Origin: Xenococcus sp. PCC 7305
GTDB taxonomy: Bacteria; Cyanobacteriota; Cyanobacteriia; Cyanobacteriales; Xenococcaceae
Direction: 5' to 3'
DNA: 52,324 nt
Assembly: GCF_000332055.1 (NCBI RefSeq)
Contig: NZ_ALVZ01000198.1
Location: 1 to 52,324, forward strand
Position numbers and translations under genes: made by a program. The notes below the pieces were generated by a model. It was not told the origin of the DNA, did no database searches, and saw only the letters and a list, made by a program, of their open reading frames with translations. Positions 8,956 through 18,087 of this stretch are shown here, in pieces; position 1 is the first letter of the stretch, and the number at the start of each line of letters is the position of its first letter.

Positions 8956-9768
8956 ATGAAAACTATTGATGTTGACCAAAAAACAGTTCGTGTTTTAATT
9001 GTAGATGATCAAAAATCTGTCAGACATACTCTTAAATTATATTTAGAATCAAATTCTCAGATTGAAGTAGTTGGTTTAGCAGAAGATGGAGTCGCAGCTT
9101 TAGAGAAAATAGCTGAACTCACACCAGATATTGCCATTATAGATTTGGAAATGCCTGGTATGAATGGCATTACCACTATTGAAATTATTAATGAACGCTT
9201 TCCCTTGACTAAAACATTAGTACTTAGTAGTCATGATCAAAAAGAATATATTCATCAATCCATAGTTGCTGGTGCTAATGGTTATTTGATGAAAGGAGCT
9301 TCCGAAGAGAAATTGACCACAGCTGTCTTAAAAATGAATCAGGGGTATTTTCAGCTAGACACAAAATTATCAGAGAAAATCGCCCTCAATACTAAGGTGA
9401 ATTTTGAGGAAGAATATCTTGCTGTTGATATAGATGAAATAGATTTATTGCCCATGGCAGGGAATAAGCAAGAAAACTCAGCCGAAGCGAGTAATGAAGA
9501 CCTTACGGCAATGCGACGGGAAATAGTTGATATTTTAGAATTTAAAATTCATTTACTAGAATCCAAAAAAAATACAATTAATCTAAGCTTTCAAAAACTG
9601 CAACGTAGATTTGCTTGGCTGCTAGCTTCCCAATTAGTCTTATTCTTTATGGTGCTTGGCTCAACCTCTTCTATGTTAAAGATGAGACAACAAACTAAAA
9701 ACAATATTCAAAGTTCTAATTTTGTAAATATCGCTCAATTAGTAGAATTGCCACAATATCATCGATAG
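8956..9768 (+). CDS. membrane-anchored receiver-domain protein without output domain
   Basis: Residues 10-125 are a NarL-type receiver: acidic pair D17/D18, phospho-acceptor D63 (IIDLEMPG), the conserved Ser at 91-92 and K113 in YLMKGA. NarL-family regulators normally continue into a LuxR helix-turn-helix. Here that is replaced by an acidic linker (about 150-185), a probable coiled coil (184-216) and one hydrophobic helix (219-237, WLLASQLVLFFMVLG), with about 30 residues after it. The output is therefore probably a membrane-localised protein contact rather than DNA binding. No histidine kinase is adjacent. The end overlaps the convergent gene by 53 bases. Confidence 0.85.
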   Translation: MKTIDVDQKTVRVLIVDDQKSVRHTLKLYLESNSQIEVVGLAEDGVAALEKIAELTPDIAIIDLEMPGMNGITTIEIINERFPLTKTLVLSSHDQKEYIHQSIVAGANGYLMKGASEEKLTTAVLKMNQGYFQLDTKLSEKIALNTKVNFEEEYLAVDIDEIDLLPMAGNKQENSAEASNEDLTAMRREIVDILEFKIHLLESKKNTINLSFQKLQRRFAWLLASQLVLFFMVLGSTSSMLKMRQQTKNNIQSSNFVNIAQLVELPQYHR

Positions 9769-10105
9769 GACAAGGGGGAATTCGCATAGTTTGAGGGATA
9801 AGTTTTCTTAGCCCTTTCGCGGGATAAAGTTCCCAATAGCGATCGCGTGCTTCTAAGCTACTGTTGTTTTCATCAACCATGACAATCGGAGTCTGCTCAA
9901 AATTAGCTGTCAATTTTTTGTGCCAAGTTTTTGCAGTGGTCAAGTTTCCCATGACGATTAATCCTACAGAATATTTTTGGGTTAATTGCTTAATCTTTGC
10001 GATCGCGTCAGCCGATTTTATTACCTGGTGATAATGTACATTCAGATCTTCATCAGCAACGGCAACTCCACATTTATCTCGTCCAGGGTCAAAACCTAAA
10101 ATCAT
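9716..10105 (-). CDS. YqgF/RuvX-like RNase H-fold nuclease
   Basis: I place the start at the ATG at 10105, because GGAG sits eight bases before it and the protein then begins directly with the first motif, MILGFDPGRDKCGVAVAD. A longer in-frame reading from 10174 lacks support. At 129 residues it matches the family length. The GFDPGxxxxGVA motif, the VDENNSSLEARDRYW segment (compare DERxST-EA) and the closing PIDDIVAILLIERY fit the pre-16S rRNA nuclease / Holliday resolvase-like fold. The sequence is divergent and may be a second cyanobacterial paralogue rather than the canonical RuvX. Its 3' end overlaps the receiver gene. Confidence 0.75.
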   Translation of the reverse strand: MILGFDPGRDKCGVAVADEDLNVHYHQVIKSADAIAKIKQLTQKYSVGLIVMGNLTTAKTWHKKLTANFEQTPIVMVDENNSSLEARDRYWELYPAKGLRKLIPQTMRIPPCPIDDIVAILLIERYLQN

Positions 10106-10195
10106 TTTATGGGCTCCTAATGGCTTAGTATTTAGGCAAGAGGCCATGAGGAAATAGAAAAAATCCTGGGCCAAAAAACAAGAGCAAACAGATAA

Positions 10196-11752
10196 CTAGT
10201 TTCCTAGCAGGTAACTTTGTACCGCATAGGGTTGCTGAGCTGAGTTTGTAATCCTCTTTTTCCATAAAGGATTATATGGTAAATCTTGCAGCTTGATGTA
10301 ACCTTGAATTTCTTGGAAGGATTTATTGAGTTGCTTGCTTATTATTTGAACATCCTGGAATTTTTCGCCTTCTTTCATATGTGAGATAAAAATTACGGGA
10401 GAATTTAGTTCATTATTATTTATTTTTTTTAGAGTATTGCTTCCCAATTTAACTACCTGCGCTGCTTCGATTTTAGATTGTTCTATTTGCTGGCTAAGAT
10501 AGCGTTCAATCGATAGGGAATTCAAAGAATTGTTTGATAATAGAATGGTATTTGCCTTTTGACTCTTTGCCAAATTTAAAGTATCTGTCGCAATTTGTTC
10601 ATAAGGGATTAAATTATAAAGTCTTAACGTTGGTCTGATTACTTCCTTGAGGCAAAGAGATATCATCAGGCCCAGGATCAGATAGCTCGCGACTTTCCAT
10701 GTTTTGCTCATAGAGCTAACATGATAAACAATAATGAAAACCATAAAAAAATGGCTAGGTAAAAAAATACGAGTAAAAGAATATCCGGTAACAGAAGCAA
10801 AGACCCAAATAACTGAAGATATTAAAATCAATTGCACAGCTAAAGAACTTTTATGTGTCTTCCAAATTGAGACAAAACTATAGGCATACAAGAGTAGTAG
10901 GACAATTGGTAAGCCCAAGGCCAAAGGCAGACTAATCCCCGCACTATAAATTAGATCCAAGCCAGGTCTAAGAGACAAATAGGCTAATTTGGCAAGCTCC
11001 ACTAATCCTCGGCTTGAATTATTAATATTTTGAGAAGCGGCTACAGGCCAATTGAGAATATTATGTACAGTTTCTAGAAAGTTAAAGCAAGAAAAAATAA
11101 TTATCACAAATATTAAAACTGATACCAAAATAGGAATCAGTGGTTTATAGGAACGCATACGAAATGCTTGAACAATCAAAAATATTAAGCCAACTAAAAA
11201 ATATACTATTCCTGAATAATCACTTAGTAACAATCCTAGAGAGGACAAACCCAAGGCTGTAATTTGCCATTGGCTGAGATTCTTGCTGTTTTCCTGTAAT
11301 ATCCAAGCTACTGTAGCAATAAATGCCATTGAAAACATAAACAATAATGAGTACATTCTCAGGTTCGTAGCATAGAAAATATAGTTTGGAAGAATAACTG
11401 CGATACAAAAGCTTATTAGTGAACTTCTTGTTCTGCCAAAAACATTGACTAAAGTGAAATATCCCAGTAGCAAGCCAATGATAAAGGGTATTGTATGGAT
11501 AACTCTCAGGAGGACTTCTCTTTGTATTCCTAGTTGTCTGATCAGTTTTAATAATAGATAGTAGGTGGGTGTATGTGTGGAATTTACCATCAAAATATTT
11601 GCGATCGGAGACTCAGATGAAACCATTGACATTGCTTCATCTCCCCACAAATTAATTTGAGTTGCATAATTCAGGCAAATTAGAAAAAATATTAGAGAAG
11701 TTACTACTAGTACTAATGATCTTGACGATAATTTTAATGGTTTTACTGGCAT
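10196..11752 (-). CDS. GT-C membrane glycosyltransferase (GT39/ArnT-like)
   Basis: A 518-residue multi-spanning membrane protein. After the first helix (SLVLVVTSLIFFLICL) comes the large loop with acidic D38-E39 in NLWGDEAMSM, the hallmark of PMT/ArnT-type enzymes that use polyprenyl-phosphate sugars. HTPTYYLLLKLI follows, as in that family. About ten further hydrophobic helices and a C-terminal soluble stretch (from about 400) follow. It probably transfers a lipid-linked sugar to a cell-surface acceptor. No partner gene is adjacent; the neighbour downstream is the small RuvX-like gene. Confidence 0.8.
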   Translation of the reverse strand: MPVKPLKLSSRSLVLVVTSLIFFLICLNYATQINLWGDEAMSMVSSESPIANILMVNSTHTPTYYLLLKLIRQLGIQREVLLRVIHTIPFIIGLLLGYFTLVNVFGRTRSSLISFCIAVILPNYIFYATNLRMYSLLFMFSMAFIATVAWILQENSKNLSQWQITALGLSSLGLLLSDYSGIVYFLVGLIFLIVQAFRMRSYKPLIPILVSVLIFVIIIFSCFNFLETVHNILNWPVAASQNINNSSRGLVELAKLAYLSLRPGLDLIYSAGISLPLALGLPIVLLLLYAYSFVSIWKTHKSSLAVQLILISSVIWVFASVTGYSFTRIFLPSHFFMVFIIVYHVSSMSKTWKVASYLILGLMISLCLKEVIRPTLRLYNLIPYEQIATDTLNLAKSQKANTILLSNNSLNSLSIERYLSQQIEQSKIEAAQVVKLGSNTLKKINNNELNSPVIFISHMKEGEKFQDVQIISKQLNKSFQEIQGYIKLQDLPYNPLWKKRITNSAQQPYAVQSYLLGN

Positions 11753-12173
11753 AAGTTGACTTTCGTTTCTGATTGGCTATTAGCTTTAGCTTAAATGGAG
11801 TTTTTCTTGTCTACTAGATCATAAATTTTGCCAGATCGTCTGTAAGATGATAATTCGGCTCTCCCATTGCACTAGTACTCAGTAATAGCTAAAGTCTATG
11901 CAGATTAGTACATTACTTTTGACTTATTTACTCTTCAACGATAAATAAATTATAATTGCTTAATAATTGGTATCATCACCATAACCATTGCCAACATAGC
12001 AATATTATGGATGGTTAAATTATGTTTTATCCAGTTTGGATATCCAGCGACCAGCCTTTTGCTGGCGCTTCGCGATCGCAAAAGCTCTTGAAATCTTACT
12101 TCAAGACAATCTCTGATGGAGATCCCTTCGCCGATCCGCCCAAAAATTCTAACAATTAGTTACACAGTAAATT
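11753..12173. other. 421-base intergenic region upstream of the EF-G gene
   Basis: It holds divergent promoters for the glycosyltransferase and EF-G genes but no convincing -35/-10 pair. A 7-base inverted repeat, CTTTTGC (12056-12062) and GCAAAAG (12078-12084), encloses a HIP1 site. I see no small gene. Confidence 0.5.
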
Positions 12174-14264
12174 ATGAAAGACCTCACTCGTTACCGAAAT
12201 ATTGGCATCTTTGCCCATGTAGATGCTGGAAAAACCACCACAACCGAAAGAATCCTCAAATTAACGGGTAAAGTCCACAAAATCGGTGAGGTGCATGACG
12301 GTGAAGCGACAACTGATTTCATGGCTCAAGAGCAAGAACGGGGTATTACAATTCAGTCTGCTGCGACAAGCTGCTTCTGGAATGACCATCAACTTAATAT
12401 TATTGATACTCCTGGACACGTTGATTTCACAATTGAAGTATATCGTTCTCTAAAAGTTCTTGATGGTGGAGTTGGTGTGTTTTGTGGCTCGGGTGGGGTC
12501 GAACCACAGTCCGAAACTAACTGGCGTTATGCCAACGATTCTAAAGTAGCTCGGATTATTTACGTCAATAAACTAGATCGTACTGGCGCCGATTTTTACA
12601 GTGTGATCAAGCAGGTAAAAGAAATTCTCGTTGCGGAACCTTTGGTAATGGTATTACCTATTGGGATCGAAAATGATTTTGTTGGTGTTGTTGATCTCCT
12701 CACTCGGAAAGCTTGGGTTTGGGATGAATCTGGCGATCCCATGAACTATGAGCTTAAAGATGTTCCCGAGGATATGGTAGATGATGTCGAAACCTATCGT
12801 GAACAACTAATCGAGACTGCGATTGAACAAGATGATGATTTGATGGAAAAATATCTCGAAGGAGAAGAAATATCTATCGATGAAATTAAATCCTGTATTC
12901 GCAAAGGAACTCGCGAACTAGCTTTCTTCCCCACTTATTGTGGTTCTTCCTTCAAAAATAAAGGTGTTCAGTTAGTACTTGATGCAGTAGTAGATTATCT
13001 TCCTAATCCCGTAGAAATTGCTCCTCAACCAGAGGTAGATCTCGAAGGAAACGAAACCGGTGTCTTGGCTTATGTTGATCCTGAAAAACCCTTAAGAGCA
13101 TTAGCATTCAAGATTATGGATGATCGCTTTGGTGCTCTTACTTTCATTAGGATTTATTCAGGAACTCTTAATAAGGGTGATACAGTCTTGAACACCGCTA
13201 CAGGAAAAACAGACCGTGTAGGTCGTCTGGTAGAAATGCATGCTGATTCCCGCGAGGAAATTAATTCAGCCCAAGCCGGGGATATTGTCGCGATCGTGGG
13301 CTTGAAAAATATTCAGACAGGCCATACGCTTTGCGATCCTAAAATGCCAGCAACCTTAGAGCCAATGGTTTTTCCCGATCCCGTTATCTCTATTGCGATC
13401 GCACCGAAAAACAAAGGTGGTTCCGAAAAAATGGGCTTGGCACTCAGCAAAATGGTACAGGAAGATCCTTCTTTCTATGTGGAAACTGATCAAGAAAGTG
13501 GTGAAACTATTATCAAAGGAATGGGTGAGTTGCACCTAGATATTAAGGTCGATATCCTTAAAAGAACTCATGGGGTGGAAGTCGAAGTTGGTAAACCTCA
13601 AGTTGCTTATCGTGAGTCCATTACTAAAGTAATTGATGATTCCTATACCCATAAGAAACAATCTGGTGGTTCAGGTCAATTCGGTCGTATCGACTATACT
13701 ATTGAGCCTGGTGAACCTGGTAGCGGCTTCCAGTTTAATTCTAAAGTAACTGGTGGTAATGTTCCTCGTGAATTTTGGCCTGCGGTACAAAAAGGATTTG
13801 AGAACAGTATTGATAAAGGAGTTTTGGCGGGATTTCCTTGTGTTGATCTCAAATTTACACTTACGGATGGTGCTTTCCACCCTGTTGACTCTAGCGCGAT
13901 CGCCTTTGAGATCGCCGCCAGAGCAGGTTACAGACAAACTATTCCTAAAGCGGGCCCCCAATTATTAGAACCCATTATGAATGTTGATGTCTTCACCCCA
14001 GAAGATCATATGGGAGACGTCATTGGCGATCTTAACCGTCGTCGGGGGATGATTAAAGCCCAGAATACCAATCCTATGGGTGTTCGCATCAAAGCCGATG
14101 CCCCTTTAAGTGAAATGTTTGGTTACATTGGAGACCTGCGCACCATGACTTCCGGTCGGGGTCAATTCTCCATGGAATTCTCTCACTATGCTCCTTGTCC
14201 CAAAAACGTTGCAGAAGAAGTTATTAAAGAAACCAAAGAACGTGAGGCTGCACTTGCTAAATAA
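12174..14264 (+). CDS. fusA: elongation factor G, EF-G2-type paralogue
   Basis: A translational GTPase of 696 residues with all EF-G domains. G1 is AHVDAGKT (14-21), switch II DTPGH (78-82) and G4 NKLD (132-135). The domain IV segment [12 protein letters not shown] is present, as is the closing region [16 protein letters not shown]. It stands alone rather than in the rpsL-rpsG-fusA-tuf operon, and its start [20 protein letters not shown] is like the second EF-G found in Vibrio and in some cyanobacteria, not the main ribosomal one. It may act in translocation or only in ribosome recycling or stress. No strong ribosome binding site is visible. A terminator follows. Confidence 0.93.
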   Translation: MKDLTRYRNIGIFAHVDAGKTTTTERILKLTGKVHKIGEVHDGEATTDFMAQEQERGITIQSAATSCFWNDHQLNIIDTPGHVDFTIEVYRSLKVLDGGVGVFCGSGGVEPQSETNWRYANDSKVARIIYVNKLDRTGADFYSVIKQVKEILVAEPLVMVLPIGIENDFVGVVDLLTRKAWVWDESGDPMNYELKDVPEDMVDDVETYREQLIETAIEQDDDLMEKYLEGEEISIDEIKSCIRKGTRELAFFPTYCGSSFKNKGVQLVLDAVVDYLPNPVEIAPQPEVDLEGNETGVLAYVDPEKPLRALAFKIMDDRFGALTFIRIYSGTLNKGDTVLNTATGKTDRVGRLVEMHADSREEINSAQAGDIVAIVGLKNIQTGHTLCDPKMPATLEPMVFPDPVISIAIAPKNKGGSEKMGLALSKMVQEDPSFYVETDQESGETIIKGMGELHLDIKVDILKRTHGVEVEVGKPQVAYRESITKVIDDSYTHKKQSGGSGQFGRIDYTIEPGEPGSGFQFNSKVTGGNVPREFWPAVQKGFENSIDKGVLAGFPCVDLKFTLTDGAFHPVDSSAIAFEIAARAGYRQTIPKAGPQLLEPIMNVDVFTPEDHMGDVIGDLNRRRGMIKAQNTNPMGVRIKADAPLSEMFGYIGDLRTMTSGRGQFSMEFSHYAPCPKNVAEEVIKETKEREAALAK

Positions 14265-14301
14265 TCTTGCTAATAGCTGATTACGATTAGGTTTTTGATT
14301 G

Positions 14302-14340
14302 GTTCAGAAGGAAATTTAATTCTTTCTGAACTTTTTTTTT
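14302..14340 (+). terminator. rho-independent terminator after EF-G gene
   Basis: A 12-base-pair stem with one G-T wobble (GTTCAGAAGGAA / TTCTTTCTGAAC, 6-base loop) followed directly by nine T. It is 37 bases after the EF-G stop. Confidence 0.93.
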
Positions 14341-14612
14341 AATCACATCCTAATAATGCGATTGAGTTTGTCAAGGAAATTTAAGATAAATTCACTAAGA
14401 ATTATTGAGTCGTAACTTTAACAAACGCCCCAAACATAGGATAATTGAAGATTACTGAAGATTCTGTATCCCTCAATAGAGCTATTTTATCCACAAGGAT
14501 TTTTTCGCCATCAGTTTAAGCTTAGAGTTGAAAGCGTAAAGCTTTAAGCTATTTATCGCGAAGCGAGTTAAGGAGAGATACAAAAGACAAGATTATATAT
14601 AAGGAGCAACTA
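14341..14612. promoter_or_regulatory. leader and promoter region of hemL
   Basis: This stretch separates the EF-G terminator from hemL. AAGGAG at 14601-14606 is six bases before the TTG start. TATATAT at about 14595 is AT-rich but overlaps the ribosome binding site and is not a promoter. No other gene is seen. Confidence 0.45.
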
Positions 14613-15914
14613 TTGGTTACTACAACTTCCTTTAACACCACCAAATCCGAAGAGATTTTCACTGCTGCACAAAAACTAATGCCAGGAGGGGTTAGTTCCC
14701 CAGTCAGAGCCTTCAAATCTGTAGGCGGACAGCCCATTGTTTTTGACCGCGTTGAAGGCGCTTATGCTTGGGACGTTGATGGCAATAAATATATTGACTA
14801 TGTAGGCACTTGGGGACCTGCCATTTGTGGACATGCCCATCCTGAAGTAATTAAAGCTTTACAAGCAGCTTTGGTTAAGGGAACTAGTTTCGGTGCACCT
14901 TGTGTTCTAGAAAATGTCTTGGCCGAAATGGTGATTGAAGCAGTGCCCAGTATTGATATGGTGCGCTTTGTTAACTCTGGTACAGAAGCTTGCATGTCGA
15001 TATTACGTCTCATGCGTGCCTTTACTGGGCGAGAAAATATTATCAAATTTGAAGGCTGTTATCACGGACATGCTGATATGTTCTTGGTTAAAGCCGGTTC
15101 TGGAGTTGCAACTCTCGGTTTGCCCGATTCCCCTGGTGTACCGAAATCCACAACTAAAAGCACCCTAAATGCCCCCTATAATGATCTAGAAGCCGTCAAA
15201 GCTCTATTTGCTGCAAATCCCGATTCTATTGCAGGAGTTATTCTAGAGCCAGTTGTGGGTAACTCTGGTTTTATCACTCCTGATGCCGGTTTTCTGGAAG
15301 GTTTGCGTGAAATTACCAAAGAAAATGGCGCCTTGCTCGTATTTGACGAGGTAATGACAGGTTTTCGTATCTCCTACGGTGGTGCACAAGCTAAATTTGG
15401 AGTAACTCCTGACCTCACTACTTTAGGAAAGGTTATTGGTGGTGGCTTACCTGTAGGTGCTTATGGGGGCAGAGCAGATATCATGTCAATGGTCGCCCCG
15501 GCAGGCCCCATGTATCAAGCAGGAACATTATCAGGAAATCCCTTAGCAATGACGGCAGGGATTAAAACTTTAGAATTGCTAAAAAAACCTGGTACTTATG
15601 AACAATTAGATCGCGTTACGAAAAAACTAGCTGATGGTCTGCGAAATATCGCCCAAGAAGCAGGACATGATGTAGTTGGTGGTCAAATTAGCGCCATGTT
15701 TGGCATGTTCTTTGCCAATAGTCCGGTTCATAACTATGATGATGCGAAAAAATCTGATCTTCAGAAATTTTCTCGTTTCCATCGTGGCATGCTGGAGCGA
15801 GGCATTTATCTGGCTCCTTCGCAATTTGAAGCTGGGTTTACTTCTCTTGCTCATACAGAAGAAGATATTGAACAAACTTTAGTAGCAGCCAAGGAAGTAT
15901 TATCAATCATTTAA
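14613..15914 (+). CDS. hemL: glutamate-1-semialdehyde 2,1-aminomutase
   Basis: It converts glutamate-1-semialdehyde into 5-aminolevulinate, the precursor of chlorophyll, heme and phycobilins. It is a 433-residue PLP enzyme of the class III aminotransferase fold. The PLP lysine is K273 in [16 protein letters not shown] (121-126) binds the phosphate and DEVMTGFR (245-252) carries the ring-binding aspartate. The start codon is TTG at 14613, chosen because AAGGAG lies six bases upstream and the protein aligns with the family from [17 protein letters not shown] bidirectional terminator follows. Confidence 0.97.
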   Translation: MVTTTSFNTTKSEEIFTAAQKLMPGGVSSPVRAFKSVGGQPIVFDRVEGAYAWDVDGNKYIDYVGTWGPAICGHAHPEVIKALQAALVKGTSFGAPCVLENVLAEMVIEAVPSIDMVRFVNSGTEACMSILRLMRAFTGRENIIKFEGCYHGHADMFLVKAGSGVATLGLPDSPGVPKSTTKSTLNAPYNDLEAVKALFAANPDSIAGVILEPVVGNSGFITPDAGFLEGLREITKENGALLVFDEVMTGFRISYGGAQAKFGVTPDLTTLGKVIGGGLPVGAYGGRADIMSMVAPAGPMYQAGTLSGNPLAMTAGIKTLELLKKPGTYEQLDRVTKKLADGLRNIAQEAGHDVVGGQISAMFGMFFANSPVHNYDDAKKSDLQKFSRFHRGMLERGIYLAPSQFEAGFTSLAHTEEDIEQTLVAAKEVLSII

Positions 15915-15944
15915 GATAAAAATATCCTCAAGATTCAAATCACA

Positions 15945-15992
15945 AAAGCCACGACAGGATAAGGGAAACATTCACCTTGCGATCGTGGCTTT
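15945..15992. terminator. bidirectional terminator between hemL and the convergent lipoprotein gene
   Basis: A 10-base-pair stem (AAAGCCACGA / TCGTGGCTTT) closes a 28-base loop. T-rich sequence on the plus side and CTTTTG on the minus side allow it to work for both convergent genes. Confidence 0.75.
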
Positions 15993-16016
15993 ATTTGTTA
16001 TTATTGATTAACTATT

Positions 16017-16766
16017 TTAATTCTTTCTCTCTATAGCCACACTGGTAATTGATTCCTGCTCAAAAGGTAAGAACACTTGGGTTTCCTCTTCTAAAGTTGC
16101 TTCTTCTTGCAATTGACCAACAATTTTAGCAACCTCCACTCCATTCTGTTCCAAGATGACTGTAGGTTCAGGAAAGCCCGGTTCAATTCTTTTAACTAAT
16201 ATTTGACCATTAGAAAGATATTGTCCTATTTCAACATAACGAGCAGAAGACTCTTCTGGAGCTTGAATGATTAGCTTAATGCGATCTCCTAGTTCAATCA
16301 AACCAGTGACAAGAACGTTTTCTGCCAGTTCCGCTAAAGGAGTTTCGGGTTCTATGGTCGGAACTTTACTAATATCTTCTGATGTCCCCGGAGGGTTCTT
16401 TGGCGACTTTAATTGTTTTGGTTTTGCCTTCTCAATAATTTCTATTTGAGGTTGTATCGGAACCACCGCAAAAGGATCTTGTCTTCCTCTAATGCTGCCT
16501 CTAACTCTAATGTCTGGTTTAGTTGCCGGAATTAATCCTGCCACTTTCTCTTCTTTGGTCTCTTCTGCTTTATTAATCTCTTTTGTTTCTGGATCTTCAC
16601 CTTCTGTTTTAACTGACTTTTTGGATGAGTCTCCTTGTTTAGCCTCTTGTTGTGCAGTAACTACAACCGTATTGACAGACTTATTTCCTGATGAAGATCG
16701 TGAAGAACAACTTTCGAGGGAAAAAGCTAAGATTCCTACTAATATTAAAAATGAAATTTTTCTCAT
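16017..16766 (-). CDS. lipoprotein with a PilP/GspC-like domain (tentative)
   Basis: A 249-residue protein with a lipoprotein signal peptide: lipobox LESC with Cys at residue 20. A disordered Ser/Glu/Lys-rich stretch (21-85) follows, then RGSIRGRQDPFAVVP, then a small beta domain from about residue 150 (VLVTGLIELGDRIKLIIQAP ... YLSNGQILVKRIE ... PTVILEQNGVEVAKIVG). That strand pattern, with the G-Y-L...G..V..I then V.L..NG order, resembles the homology region of PilP and GspC, inner-membrane parts of pilus and secretion machines. The gene lies 137 bases behind sigF on the same strand. A pilus role is inference. Confidence 0.6.
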   Translation of the reverse strand: MRKISFLILVGILAFSLESCSSRSSSGNKSVNTVVVTAQQEAKQGDSSKKSVKTEGEDPETKEINKAEETKEEKVAGLIPATKPDIRVRGSIRGRQDPFAVVPIQPQIEIIEKAKPKQLKSPKNPPGTSEDISKVPTIEPETPLAELAENVLVTGLIELGDRIKLIIQAPEESSARYVEIGQYLSNGQILVKRIEPGFPEPTVILEQNGVEVAKIVGQLQEEATLEEETQVFLPFEQESITSVAIERKN

Positions 16767-16903
16767 ACCAGTTTCACCAAAACTACTACTTCAAATTGCC
16801 CCGAAAAATTGTTCCGAGAAACAACTGCGACTCCAAGATAACAGTTGGGTTAAAAAACTGGTAGAGGTAATTTTTAGGTTGGCATTCGCAGAATTTTATG
16901 TTA

Positions 16904-17674
16904 CTAATCTTGTGCCATAGATTCTTGGAGAAGGTTCAGCCCCTTTTTTATTTGGCGGGATACAGTTATAACGCTAATTCCCATTCTGCTTGCTGTCTCT
17001 TTTTGAGTTAAGTCCTGAAGAAAAACAAATTCTAAAACATTTCTTGTCCGATCTTCTAGTTTGGATAATGCTTGTTGCAAACGCATTCGATCTTCGCGAA
17101 CTAATTGAAAACTACGATGTTTGGGATCAGCTACTAGATCGCATAAACTGGTTTGACTGTCATTATCGTTATTTACTGATATATCCAAGCTCAGAGGCTT
17201 TCTGTTTTTATAAGCAAGCTTGATGTCCTGCCATTCTTTGAGAGAAACGTCTAAATACTGGGATATTTCCAAATCCGTAGGTTGACGATTACAATCCTTG
17301 CGAAAATTATTAATAAAAGTAACTGATTTCTGTTTTTTTTCTAGCCAACGTCGGGGAATACGAAGAGTTGAGCTTTTATCTCTTAAATAATGTTGAATTT
17401 CTCCTCTGACATAAGGCATTGCAAAAGAACTAAAGGCGTTTCCCTTATTGATATCAAATCTTTCAATTGCTCTGATTAGACCGATACAACTAACTTGAAG
17501 TAAGTCTTCGTAGCTTTCATTACATTTATGTACCCAATGATTGGCTTCCTTTTTAACTAAACCAAAATTTAATTCGACAATTTTATTACGTAATTTTGTA
17601 CTGGGATTTGCTCGATAATCTTGAAATAACTTTAAGCTATCTACTTTAATATTTTTAGTTAGGCAAGTTGTCAT
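16904..17674 (-). CDS. sigF: RNA polymerase sigma factor, group 3 SigF-type
   Basis: A 256-residue alternative sigma factor. Region 2 is seen in EDLLQVSCIGLIRAIERFD and FSSFAMPYVRGEIQHYLRDKS. Region 3 follows (RIPRRWLEKKQKS ... RQPTDLEISQYL). Region 4 is a helix-turn-helix in LTQKETASRMGISVITVSRQIKKGL. This matches the cyanobacterial SigF branch, related to sporulation/flagellar sigma factors; in Synechocystis SigF controls pilA and motility. Other group 3 members (SigG-like) differ in region 3, but I did not run a tree. No anti-sigma gene is adjacent. Confidence 0.85.
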   Translation of the reverse strand: MTTCLTKNIKVDSLKLFQDYRANPSTKLRNKIVELNFGLVKKEANHWVHKCNESYEDLLQVSCIGLIRAIERFDINKGNAFSSFAMPYVRGEIQHYLRDKSSTLRIPRRWLEKKQKSVTFINNFRKDCNRQPTDLEISQYLDVSLKEWQDIKLAYKNRKPLSLDISVNNDNDSQTSLCDLVADPKHRSFQLVREDRMRLQQALSKLEDRTRNVLEFVFLQDLTQKETASRMGISVITVSRQIKKGLNLLQESMAQD

Positions 17675-17714
17675 TTATATAATCCCTGCTATATGTGGAT
17701 TTTTGGAGTTATAA

Positions 17715-17779
17715 AAGCTTGATACTTTTATAAAAATAAGTTCGCTATGAATTAAAAATATTTCAACTAAATCAAGCTT
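17715..17779. repeat. inverted repeat upstream of sigF
   Basis: AAGCTTGAT (17715-17723) and ATCAAGCTT (17771-17779) form a 9-base inverted repeat 47 bases apart, 41-105 bases before the sigF start. It could be a paired operator or a chance AT-rich match. The rest of 17675-18011 is AT-rich, with no gene seen. Confidence 0.4.
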
Positions 17780-18011
17780 AGTATTCACTCTGATGTAGAG
17801 ACAACAGCATTTATACGATTTTTTTTATATTAAGAGATTGTCAAGTTCCATTATGATTGCACTGAGGTTTTTTCCTTTTTGAGTAAAAATACCGATATTT
17901 TTTAAAGAATTTGATCCTATTCATATAAAAAAAGTATCGAAAGTCTTTACTATATAAATCTAGCCAACAATACATCCTGACTTTAATATCGGTGTCAGTA
18001 TTTTTAAGCAT

Positions 18012-18035
18012 AAAAAAAAGGGCAAACCTGCCCTT
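18012..18035 (-). terminator. rho-independent terminator of psbO
   Basis: On the minus strand AAGGGCA-GGTT-TGCCCTT forms a 7-base-pair stem and runs into eight T. It lies 53 bases past the psbO stop. Confidence 0.92.
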
Positions 18036-18087
18036 AACTAACTTATTTTTTATTTAAGTCTTTAAGAATATTAACTCGCTTCTCGCT

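Noticed and set aside
13671-13961. Reading frames inside the EF-G gene
   Set aside because: Both-strand shadows of a well-conserved gene.
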